41,028 nt of DNA from Oceanotoga teriensis (GTDB taxonomy: Bacteria > Thermotogota > Thermotogae > Petrotogales > Petrotogaceae), in contig NZ_QGGI01000021.1 in NCBI RefSeq assembly GCF_003148465.1, positions 1 to 41,028 of the forward strand, in the 5' to 3' direction. This document shows, in pieces, positions 16,484 through 23,925 of this stretch. Each line of letters begins with the position of its first letter. Positions within the stretch are counted from its first letter, which is position 1. Position numbers and translations under genes: made by a program. A model generated the notes under the pieces. It had not been told where the DNA came from and ran no database searches. It saw nothing but the letters and a program-made list of their open reading frames with translations.

Positions 16484-17496
16484 ATTTTGAAGAATATTTA
16501 AAAGATAAAAAGTTATTTTTAACTTTTTTTGTTGTTTTAATGATAATAATTAATTTAATAATGTTGTTAGATCCTAATAGTAGAATACATTCAGGTAATA
16601 TATTGTATTTAGATATTTTATCATTTATTTTGATGATTATTTATCTTCTTGTAGAATTTTCTTTCAAGAAGAGATATTTTGATATGTTAAAAGAACTTGA
16701 TGAGTATACTGGAGATATAATAACAGCTTTACCGGAACCACAATCAAATGAAGAAATAATTATAAATGATTTAATATCTCATTTGAATTATTTAAATTAT
16801 TTAAAATATGATGCTCTTTATAAAGAGAAAAGAGACTATGATGAGTTTATAGCTACATGGGTTCATGAAATTAAAATACCTATTTCAATAATAAAACTTA
16901 CACTTGAAAATGATGTTGTAAATGATAAATCAAAAAGTATATTTGAAGAGATTGAAAGAATAGAAAATTATATAGAGCAGGTTCTTTATTATTCAAAATC
17001 AGATGATTTTTCTAAGGATTATTTTATATCTGATGTAAATATTGAAAAGATTATAAAAGATATAATCAAAAAAAACGCAAAAACATTTATTTCTAAAAAG
17101 ATTTCTGTTGATATTAGTAATTTAGATTATGATGTAAAGACAGATAAAAAATGGCTTGATTTTGTTTTAAATCAAATAGTTAGTAATTCTCTTAAGTATA
17201 CTGATAAGAATGGAAGCATAAAATTTTATTCTTTGAATTCTGAATTTGAAAAAATACTTATTATAGAAGATGATGGAGTAGGTATAAAAAAAGAAGATAT
17301 TAAACGAATTTTTGATAGAGGATTTACAGGTTATAATGGAAGGAATTATTCTAAATCTACAGGTATGGGACTTTATTTATCTAAAAAACTTTTGAATAAA
17401 CTTGGACATAAAATAACAGTAGAATCTAAATTTGGTAATTATACAAAAATAATGATTCATTTTCCAAGATTAAATGATTATTATAATTTTAAATAA
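16480..17496 (+). CDS. BceS-like intramembrane-sensing histidine kinase
   Basis: A 338-residue kinase with two helices (about 11-30 and 41-62) joined by an outside loop of roughly ten residues, too short to bind a ligand. This is the BceS/GraS architecture, in which the kinase senses flux through its partner transporter. The phosphoacceptor His129 lies in the diagnostic motif ATWVHEIKIPISI. The ATPase domain has the N box QIVSNSLKYT, G1 EDDGVGIKKED and G2 GMGLYLSKKL. There is no HAMP domain. The gene overlaps the regulator by four bases and ends in a strong terminator, beyond which a convergent polyol cluster begins instead of the expected transporter. Confidence 0.93.
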   Translation: MNFEEYLKDKKLFLTFFVVLMIIINLIMLLDPNSRIHSGNILYLDILSFILMIIYLLVEFSFKKRYFDMLKELDEYTGDIITALPEPQSNEEIIINDLISHLNYLNYLKYDALYKEKRDYDEFIATWVHEIKIPISIIKLTLENDVVNDKSKSIFEEIERIENYIEQVLYYSKSDDFSKDYFISDVNIEKIIKDIIKKNAKTFISKKISVDISNLDYDVKTDKKWLDFVLNQIVSNSLKYTDKNGSIKFYSLNSEFEKILIIEDDGVGIKKEDIKRIFDRGFTGYNGRNYSKSTGMGLYLSKKLLNKLGHKITVESKFGNYTKIMIHFPRLNDYYNFK

Positions 17497-17527
17497 AAAA
17501 GATTCCAAAAAATTTGGAATCTTTTTT
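17495..17527. terminator. Bidirectional terminator, BceS-like kinase / ROK gene
   Basis: A 15-bp perfect stem (17495-17509 with 17513-17527) has six A on the left and six T on the right and separates the two convergent genes. Confidence 0.9.
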
Positions 17528-18653
17528 ATACTTGTTTTATAAATTTTTCTATGACATTTAAAGCAGCCCCTAAAGCAGCAGTAGCAACTTTATAACTGCA
17601 ATTTTTTATAAAAGAACTGTCATCTGAAAATGTATTTCTTTTTGCAACCTTTTTTTTAATACTATCTATATGAGGTTCTATAAAGCTTCCAACATATCCA
17701 CCTATTATTACATCACAGTCTAATATCATATTGATATTATTGATTGCTATTGATAAATATGTAGTATAATCATCCCAAACTTCTTTTATATTTTTATCAT
17801 TATTTTCCAATCGTTTGAAGAAAAGGTCTAAATTACCATCTGTTATATCTGAAAGACGTTTAGCTGAACAGTATGCATCCAAACATCCAGATTTTCCACA
17901 ATAGCAATTAATTCCATTTGGTACAATTGTCATATGTCCAACTTCTCCAGATCTATAATTTTTTCCATAAATTAATTCATTTGAATTAAAAATAGCTCCA
18001 CCTACTGTATTACTTAAAGATAAATAGAAAAATTCATCTTTTTGTTCTTTATTGATCCCTTCAGCATATGCTCCAGCATTCGCATCATTTATAAAATAAC
18101 ATGGATATGAGAAGAATTTGCTTATAGAATTGAAAGGCAATGCTTTTAAACCTAACATATGTGAATATGAGACCATTTCTTTTTCTAAGTTTATGATTCC
18201 AGGAAATGATATTCCCATACCAAGAATATTTTTGTCGTTTTTAACGATTTCAGATAAAAAATCTTTTATTTTTTTATTAATTTCAATGTAGTAATTATCT
18301 TCATCTTTAAAAGGATTATTAAATCGTTCATATTTAATTATTTCACCTTTAAGATTTGTTAATAGAATTCCCACATGATTTTTAGTTATATCAAGACCTA
18401 TGGCTAATTTTGAGTTTGAAATAACTGATAATGCTTTTGCTCTTCTTCCACCAGTAGATTGAAGTTCTCCAACTTCTTGAATTAAGCCTTTTTCAATGAG
18501 TTCTTTTGTATTTTGAGTTACCGTTGGTAAACTCATTTTTAAATCATAAGAAATTTCAGGGTTTGAAGTTTTTTCTTTTTTACAAATATATCTGAAAATT
18601 CTATTTCGATTATTTTTTTTGACTTCGATATTTGTAATTTGATTTTTATTCAT
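17526..18653 (-). CDS. ROK-family transcriptional repressor (XylR/NagC type)
   Basis: A 375-residue regulator with an N-terminal winged helix (about 8-70, with ISYDLKMSLPTVTQNTKELIEKGLIQE and the wing GGRRAK) and a ROK sugar-kinase-like domain. The domain shows IGLDITKNHVGILL (phosphate-loop region), GISFPGIIN and the ROK zinc motif CYCGKSGCLDAYC preceded by GHMTIVPNG. I start at ATG 18653 after GAGGTG; a GTG at 18662 is in frame but overlaps that site. It lies downstream of the xylulokinase gene with a 114-base gap, so it may be cotranscribed or have its own promoter, and a palindrome shared with the dehydrogenase promoter lies just upstream. It is likely the repressor of the polyol cluster, induced by the sugar or polyol. 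Confidence 0.92.
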   Translation of the reverse strand: MNKNQITNIEVKKNNRNRIFRYICKKEKTSNPEISYDLKMSLPTVTQNTKELIEKGLIQEVGELQSTGGRRAKALSVISNSKLAIGLDITKNHVGILLTNLKGEIIKYERFNNPFKDEDNYYIEINKKIKDFLSEIVKNDKNILGMGISFPGIINLEKEMVSYSHMLGLKALPFNSISKFFSYPCYFINDANAGAYAEGINKEQKDEFFYLSLSNTVGGAIFNSNELIYGKNYRSGEVGHMTIVPNGINCYCGKSGCLDAYCSAKRLSDITDGNLDLFFKRLENNDKNIKEVWDDYTTYLSIAINNINMILDCDVIIGGYVGSFIEPHIDSIKKKVAKRNTFSDDSSFIKNCSYKVATAALGAALNVIEKFIKQV

Positions 18654-18666
18654 TAAACACACCTCT

Positions 18667-18686
18667 ATACTTTATTAAAGTGTTTT
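18667..18686 (-). promoter_or_regulatory. Candidate ROK operator at its own gene
   Basis: ACTTTA-T-TAAAGT (18669-18681) is a perfect palindrome within ATACTTTATTAAAGTGTTTT. The same ATACTTTAT.AAA core recurs in the dehydrogenase leader at 22863-22882. Confidence 0.5.
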
Positions 18687-18767
18687 CTTTATTATATCAT
18701 TTTGAATTTTATATCGCAACTAATTAATTTTATAGAGTAATATATGGGTGTTTTATGAAAAAAATTA

Positions 18768-20234
18768 TTAGGTTATTATTTTAAACAAGTTTTTCATTTC
18801 AGGATAAATTTGGTGAAATTTTTGATATTTTTCTTCGTATTTATTTACTAATTCTTTATTTGGGTTTACGGTATCTATTATTTTTATTATATTCTTCGTT
18901 TCTTCTACAGAAGAAAATTCTCCACAACCAACTGCAGCAAGAATAGCTGCACCATAAGAAGGTCCTTCTTCATTTTCTATAATATCTAATTTTAAATTCA
19001 TTATATTTGAGAGAATTTTTTTCCATAAATGACTCTTTGCACCGCCTCCACAAATTTTAGTCCTTTGAATTTTCATACCAAGACTTTTTGCAACTTCTAA
19101 TGAATCTCTTAATCCAAATGTTACTCCTTCAAGAACCGCTTGAATCATATCTTCACGAGTAGTATTCATAGTCATTCCTGTAAAAGTTGCTCTCGCTCTT
19201 GGATCATTATGTGGTGAACGTTCACCCATTAAATAAGGCAAATAGAATACATTATTTTCACCAAGTTTTTTAATCTTCATCTGTTCATTTGAATATTCAT
19301 TTGTTTTTAAGATTTCATCCATCCACCATTTATTTGATGAGGCTGCACTGAGCATACATCCCATTAGATGATAATATCCATCTGCATGTGCAAAAGAATG
19401 TAAAGCATTGTTCTTGTCAACTTCAAAAGTTTTTCTTGATATAAAAATTGTTCCAGAAGTACCTAAAGATATGTTACACATTCCTTCACCAACTGTTCCA
19501 GTTCCAACTGCAGCTGCAGCATTGTCTCCAGCACCAGCAATTATTTTAACTTTTGGTGATAAGTTTAATTCTTTTGCGATTTCTTTTTTTAGAATTCCAA
19601 CAATATCATAACTTTCATATATTTTAGGCAATTGTTCTTCTGTTATATCACATATTTTAAGCATTTCTTTTGACCAACATTTATTTTTTACATCGAGTAA
19701 TAAAGTTCCAGAAGCGTCTGAATAATCTGTACAATGATTACCACTTAATTTATAAGCTAAATAATCTTTTGGGAGCATTATTTTAGATATCTTTGAGAAT
19801 TTTTTTGGTTCATTTTTTTTCATCCAAAGTATTTTAGGAGCGGTAAATCCTGTAAAAGCAATATTTGCAGTGTACTGAGATATTTTTTCTTTACCAATTG
19901 TGGTATTTAAATAATCAGTTTCTTGTGTAGATCTACCATCATTCCATAAAATTGCAGGACGTATTATATTATCTTTTTCATCTAAAGTAACTAATCCATG
20001 CATTTGACCACCAAAACTTATTCCACAAATATCTTCTTTTTTACAATTTGATACTAAGTCTTTAATTCCTTCAATTGTTTTCAAATACCAATCTTCTGGT
20101 TTTTGTTCTGACCAACTTGAATTTGAAATATATAAAGGATATTTTTTAGAAACAGTTTTAAGTATATTTCCTTTTTCATCTATTAATAAAAGTTTTACCG
20201 CTGATGTACCAAGATCAATTCCTATGTATAACAT
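18768..20234 (-). CDS. xylB: Xylulokinase, FGGY family
   Basis: Predicted to phosphorylate D-xylulose (or a related ketose) to its 5-phosphate. The 488 residues match XylB size. Seen are IGIDLGTSAVKLLLID (residues 4-19), ISFGGQMHGLVTLDEKD and ILWNDGRSTQET (both hallmarks of xylulokinases), AGAGDNAAAAVGTG with the catalytic Asp, SLGTSGTIF and GERSPHNDP. It differs clearly from the gluconokinase at 711-2189. GGAGGTG precedes ATG 20234. The symporter gene is 43 bases upstream, so they form one operon. With no xylose isomerase nearby but a polyol dehydrogenase present, xylulose probably comes from xylitol or D-arabitol. Confidence 0.92.
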   Translation of the reverse strand: MLYIGIDLGTSAVKLLLIDEKGNILKTVSKKYPLYISNSSWSEQKPEDWYLKTIEGIKDLVSNCKKEDICGISFGGQMHGLVTLDEKDNIIRPAILWNDGRSTQETDYLNTTIGKEKISQYTANIAFTGFTAPKILWMKKNEPKKFSKISKIMLPKDYLAYKLSGNHCTDYSDASGTLLLDVKNKCWSKEMLKICDITEEQLPKIYESYDIVGILKKEIAKELNLSPKVKIIAGAGDNAAAAVGTGTVGEGMCNISLGTSGTIFISRKTFEVDKNNALHSFAHADGYYHLMGCMLSAASSNKWWMDEILKTNEYSNEQMKIKKLGENNVFYLPYLMGERSPHNDPRARATFTGMTMNTTREDMIQAVLEGVTFGLRDSLEVAKSLGMKIQRTKICGGGAKSHLWKKILSNIMNLKLDIIENEEGPSYGAAILAAVGCGEFSSVEETKNIIKIIDTVNPNKELVNKYEEKYQKFHQIYPEMKNLFKIIT

Positions 20235-20277
20235 AAAGCACCTCCAAAATAATTTTATTTAATTCTGGTAAGTTAAT

Positions 20278-21645
20278 TTAATTTTCGTTTTTTTTATTTT
20301 TAAGTTCATATATTATTTTATTATAAGAAGTTCTATTTAAATTATAAAAAAATAAAGCTAATGCTGTTATTATCCATAGAATTCCTGGAACCGTTGTGAA
20401 CGAATGTTTAATAACAGAAATTACATTTTCATTTTGTGGTTGATTTGCAATATAACCATATTTTCCCATTATAGCAGCTAATAAAGCTGTACCTACAGCC
20501 ATTCCGATTTTATTACCTAAGGATATAAAAGCATATTGAAATCCATCATTTCTGAGACCTGTTTTCCATTCACCATATTCAACACAATCAGGAACAATTG
20601 CATAAATAGCAGTATTGAAACCTGAAAAGAAGAATTGTGAAACACAAGATAGTAAATAAAATGGAACAGGAGAATCTTTTACATTAAAAAAATACATTAA
20701 AAACATACTTATTCCCGTAAAAAATGCAAATATAGAAGCTGCTCTTCCCTTATTATTAGTCATTTTAAATAGTATAGGAAAACAAGCCGCACCTATAATG
20801 GATGGAATAATGATATATAATGAAAAAATACTAAATAATGCTTTATTACCTTCAACATAGGTAAAATAGTATAATGCATCGGCATTTCTTCCATAAAAAG
20901 TTATACCAAATAAAAATTGTCCTATGAGAGCTATCAAATAAGGTTTATTTTTACTAATTGCTATTAATTGTTCTTTTAAAGGAATTTTTTGTTTTTTTGG
21001 TATTTCTATAACTTCTTTTGTTTTGGCAAAACAAAATATATGACATAATGAAAATATAATACCGTATAAGATTGCCGTAAGAAGATAACCGTTTTTTTCA
21101 TCACCTTTTCCGAATGTGTTTATCAAAGGAACAGTTATTATATTTATTATTCCAATAGCTGCCATGGCACTGACTGAACGAAATGTATTTATTTTTGCAC
21201 GCTCTTCAATATCCTGTGTCATAGCACCACATAGAGTTCCGTAAGGTATATTAACACTGGTATATCCTAAAACTAACACACAATATGTTATAGCCATATA
21301 TACAATTTTTGATGTTGATTGCCAATTTGGATGAGCCCAAAAGGTTAAAATTAATACTAAAGAAGTTAAAGGAGCTCCAAACAAGAGCCAAGGTCTGTAT
21401 CTACCCCAACGAGTATTTGTTTTATCTGTAAGACTTCCTATTATTGGATCATTTATTGCATCCCAAAATCTTGAAAATAACATAAGACCAGCTACAGCTT
21501 TCATATCTATTCCAAATACATCAGTATAAAATATCATGAGAAAATTTCCTACAAACATCCAACTAAAATTACATCCTACATCTCCCATACCATAAGCAAA
21601 TTTACTGATAAAAGGTACTTTAATGTTAGTTTCTTTGCTCATCAT
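20278..21645 (-). CDS. GPH-family sugar:cation symporter
   Basis: A 455-residue membrane transporter with about twelve helices, of the glycoside-pentoside-hexuronide (MelB/XynB-like) family within the major facilitator superfamily. The motifs RFWDAINDPIIGSLTDKTNTRWGRYRPWLLFGAP, with the conserved Asp and the basic loop, and NIPYGTLCGAMTQD ERAKINTFR are typical. The start is ATG 21645 or the adjacent ATG 21642; GGGGAGGA spaces better with the second. It lies between the dehydrogenase and xylulokinase. The substrate is probably a polyol or pentoside, judged only from the neighbours. Confidence 0.9.
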   Translation of the reverse strand: MMSKETNIKVPFISKFAYGMGDVGCNFSWMFVGNFLMIFYTDVFGIDMKAVAGLMLFSRFWDAINDPIIGSLTDKTNTRWGRYRPWLLFGAPLTSLVLILTFWAHPNWQSTSKIVYMAITYCVLVLGYTSVNIPYGTLCGAMTQDIEERAKINTFRSVSAMAAIGIINIITVPLINTFGKGDEKNGYLLTAILYGIIFSLCHIFCFAKTKEVIEIPKKQKIPLKEQLIAISKNKPYLIALIGQFLFGITFYGRNADALYYFTYVEGNKALFSIFSLYIIIPSIIGAACFPILFKMTNNKGRAASIFAFFTGISMFLMYFFNVKDSPVPFYLLSCVSQFFFSGFNTAIYAIVPDCVEYGEWKTGLRNDGFQYAFISLGNKIGMAVGTALLAAIMGKYGYIANQPQNENVISVIKHSFTTVPGILWIITALALFFYNLNRTSYNKIIYELKNKKNEN

Positions 21646-21664
21646 CTAATCCTCCCCATAATAT

Positions 21665-21693
21665 CCTATATTTGTGTTCTAAACTATACCCAA
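21665..21693 (-). promoter_or_regulatory. Weak promoter candidate before the symporter gene
   Basis: On the minus strand TTGGGT (21693-21688) and TATAGG (21670-21665) are 17 bases apart, downstream of the dehydrogenase terminator. It could give the symporter-kinase pair its own transcript. Confidence 0.35.
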
Positions 21694-21701
21694 TACATAT
21701 A

Positions 21702-21755
21702 TATTTTAAAAAACACCTTCGAAACTTTTATGAAGTATAATTCCGAAGGTGTTTT
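21702..21755 (-). terminator. Terminator after the polyol dehydrogenase
   Basis: A 12-bp perfect stem (21710-21721 with 21744-21755) with a 22-base loop and T-rich exit on the minus strand lies between the dehydrogenase and the symporter. It probably makes the dehydrogenase the most expressed gene of the cluster. Confidence 0.75.
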
Positions 21756-21773
21756 GAATGTTAAATATAATAA

Positions 21774-22829
21774 TTATTTTTCTTCAGAAACTCGTATAAC
21801 TGTTTTTACTATATCGGCTTTGTTGCTTATACTATAATCCATAGCTTCTTGTATTTCATCGAGATTATAAGTATTTGTTACTATACCTTTTAAATTTACT
21901 CTTCCTGTAGAAACAGCATTTATAGCTAATGGATATATATGGCGATAACGGAATACAGTCTTAAATGTTAATTCTTTATTTATGGCAATACTCATTGGTA
22001 AAGTCATTTCACCATTTTTACTATAACCAACAAATACTATTGTTGCACCTTTTTTGGTGATATCTATAGCTTGTGAGGCTGCTATTTCTGAACCAGTAGT
22101 TTCAATTACTAAATCACAGCCTTTTTTTCCTGTTAATTTTCCTATTTCTTCTGCAACATTAGAATTACTTCCGTTGATAACTCTATCTGCACCCAATTCA
22201 AGTGCTTTTTTTAGACGTTTTTCCATTAAATCTACAACATATACTTTTGACACACCCATAGCTTTTAATGACATCATTGTTACTAATCCAATACATCCAG
22301 CACCCATAACAACAGCAGTTTGACCTATTTTTGCATTTCCTTGTATTGCTGCATGAAAACCAACAGCTAAAGGTTCAATTAAAGCACCTTCCATAGTACT
22401 TACATTTTCTGGCAATTTAAAACATAGATCAGCTTCATGGGCAACATATTCCTGAAATACGCCATCAACAGGTGGAGTAGCAAAGAATTGAACTTCTGGA
22501 CATAAATTATATTTTCCTGATTTACAAAATTCACAATGACCACAGGTTTTTCCAGGTTCTAATGCAACACGATCTCCAATTTTTAAGTTCTTTACATTCT
22601 TACCAATTTCTACGACAATTCCTCCAGGCTCATGTCCAAGAACAAATGGTGGATTAACTACGTAATCACCAATAGCTCCCGTTTCGTAATAATGTAAATC
22701 ACTACCACAAACACCGATATATTCAAGTTTTATTAAAGCTTCATTGTCTTTGACTTTAGGAATATCACGTTCTTCAAATCCCATTTTACCTATTCCAAGC
22801 ATTACAGCGACTTTCATTTTACCTTCCAT
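21774..22829 (-). CDS. Zinc-dependent polyol (xylitol/sorbitol) dehydrogenase
   Basis: A 351-residue medium-chain dehydrogenase that should oxidise a sugar alcohol to a ketose with NAD+. Catalytic zinc residues are in GVCGSDLHYYETG (Cys) and GHEPGG (His-Glu), and the four structural-zinc cysteines are in CGHCEFCKSGKYNLC. The nucleotide fold has GAGCIG and an Asp after the next strand (YVVDLMEKRL), which favours NAD over NADP. The start is ATG 22829, eight bases after AAAGGTGG; ATG 22817 is an alternative and a GTG at 22841 is unlikely. It is the first gene of the polyol cluster. Xylitol fits best because xylulokinase follows, but sorbitol, arabitol and ribitol enzymes look alike. Confidence 0.9.
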   Translation of the reverse strand: MEGKMKVAVMLGIGKMGFEERDIPKVKDNEALIKLEYIGVCGSDLHYYETGAIGDYVVNPPFVLGHEPGGIVVEIGKNVKNLKIGDRVALEPGKTCGHCEFCKSGKYNLCPEVQFFATPPVDGVFQEYVAHEADLCFKLPENVSTMEGALIEPLAVGFHAAIQGNAKIGQTAVVMGAGCIGLVTMMSLKAMGVSKVYVVDLMEKRLKKALELGADRVINGSNSNVAEEIGKLTGKKGCDLVIETTGSEIAASQAIDITKKGATIVFVGYSKNGEMTLPMSIAINKELTFKTVFRYRHIYPLAINAVSTGRVNLKGIVTNTYNLDEIQEAMDYSISNKADIVKTVIRVSEEK

Positions 22830-22845
22830 AAGATTCACCACCTTT

Positions 22846-22881
22846 ATTTTATACTTTATTTTATACTTTATAAAATACTTT
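22846..22881 (-). repeat. Three 12-bp tandem repeats with embedded palindrome, candidate ROK operator
   Basis: ATTTTATACTTT (22846-22857), ATTTTATACTTT (22858-22869) and ATAAAATACTTT (22870-22881) repeat with an exact 12-base period. Inside them TATTTTATA (22857-22865) and TATAAAATA (22869-22877) form a perfect 9-bp inverted repeat around CTT. The array lies just downstream of the predicted transcription start of the dehydrogenase gene, a good place for a repressor. Confidence 0.55.
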
Positions 22882-22895
22882 TATTATGTATTTAT

Positions 22896-22925
22896 ATTAT
22901 AAAACTTTTTTTAATTTTTTGTCAA
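22896..22925 (-). promoter_or_regulatory. Promoter of the polyol dehydrogenase gene
   Basis: On the minus strand TTGACA (22925-22920) and TATAAT (22901-22896) are 18 bases apart. Start of transcription near 22889 leaves a 60-base leader that carries the repeats. Confidence 0.7.
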
Positions 22926-23050
22926 TGTAGTAATAAAGTGTTTATTTTTGAATATTTTTAAATAGAAATATAAATCTTTTAAATAGTCGTATAAATTAAA
23001 AAATATAAAATAGTAAAATATTTTTAATTTTTTAAATATAATTAATAATG

Positions 23051-23096
23051 TGACAAAAAAGTAAGTTTTGAATTTTTTATGTAATGAAGTTAAATA
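23051..23096 (+). promoter_or_regulatory. BceR-type box and promoter of the Bce-like transporter
   Basis: TGACA-AAAA-AGTAA (23051-23064) matches the known BceR consensus TNACA-N4-TGTAA in all but one base. Directly downstream TTGAAT (23068-23073) and TAAATA (23091-23096) form a -35/-10 pair with 17-base spacing. The box sits just upstream of the -35, as in BceR-regulated promoters. Confidence 0.5.
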
Positions 23097-23160
23097 GCTA
23101 AAAAATTTTTTAAAGATTAAAATTATATTAGAATAAAATAAAAAAGGGAGTGTTTATTTA

Positions 23161-23925
23161 ATGTCTACAGTATTAAAAACAGAAAATTTAAAGAAAGTAT
23201 ATGGCTCGAGAGGAGTTTCTTATGTTGCTTTACAGGATATAAATATTGAGATAGAAGAAGGTGAATTTACAGGGATCATGGGACCATCAGGTGCTGGTAA
23301 GACTACTTTATTGAATATAATTTCAACTATAGATAAACCAACTTCTGGAAGAGTAGTAATTAATGGAACAAATATAATAAATATGAAGGAAGATAAATTA
23401 ACTTCTTTTAGAAGAGATAATTTAGGTTTTATATTTCAAGACTTTAATCTATTAGATACTATGACTGTAAAAGAAAATATAATATTACCTTTGGCACTTT
23501 CAAAAGTTTCACCTAAAGAAATAGATCAAAGATTAATAAGAATTTCTAAAATTCTTGGTATAGATAATATATTGAATAAGTATCCTTGGGAGATTTCTGG
23601 AGGTCAGAAACAAAGAACTGCGTCAGCGAGAGCTATAATAAATAATCCAAGTCTTATACTTGCAGATGAACCTACTGGAGCTTTAGATTCAAAATCTTCT
23701 TCTGAACTTTTAGAATGTTTTACAGATTTAAACAATAATAATAAATCTACTATATTAGTTGTTACGCATGATGCTTTTGCTGCAAGTTATTGTAAAAGAA
23801 TTTTGTTTATAAAAGATGGACAGATCTTTACAGAACTTGTAAGAGGAGGTACAAGAAAAGAGTTTTTTCATAAGATTCTAGATGTTCTTTCAGTAATTGG
23901 CGGTGAATCAAATGACATTATTTGA
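23161..23925 (+). CDS. BceA-like ABC transporter ATPase (antimicrobial peptide resistance)
   Basis: A 254-residue cytoplasmic ATPase of the MacB/BceA class. Walker A GPSGAGKT is at 41-48, the Q-loop is in FIFQDFN, signature ISGGQ at 145-149, Walker B LILADE at 165-170 with PTGALDSKSS, and the H-loop is in VVTHD. Together with the large FtsX-type permease that follows it would remove peptide antibiotics from the cell surface and report to a BceS-type kinase. GGGAGTG precedes ATG 23161. The end of the gene overlaps the permease start by 14 bases. The matching BceRS-like pair is at 15809-17496. Confidence 0.92.
   Translation: MSTVLKTENLKKVYGSRGVSYVALQDINIEIEEGEFTGIMGPSGAGKTTLLNIISTIDKPTSGRVVINGTNIINMKEDKLTSFRRDNLGFIFQDFNLLDTMTVKENIILPLALSKVSPKEIDQRLIRISKILGIDNILNKYPWEISGGQKQRTASARAIINNPSLILADEPTGALDSKSSSELLECFTDLNNNNKSTILVVTHDAFAASYCKRILFIKDGQIFTELVRGGTRKEFFHKILDVLSVIGGESNDII

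Noticed and set aside
22926-23050. AT-rich stretch between the dehydrogenase promoter and the BceR box
   Set aside because: I looked for a gene or repeat and saw only low-complexity A/T.
23897-23911. TTG start for the Bce-like permease
   Set aside because: ATG 23912 is better placed after GGCGGTGA and gives the usual N-terminus.
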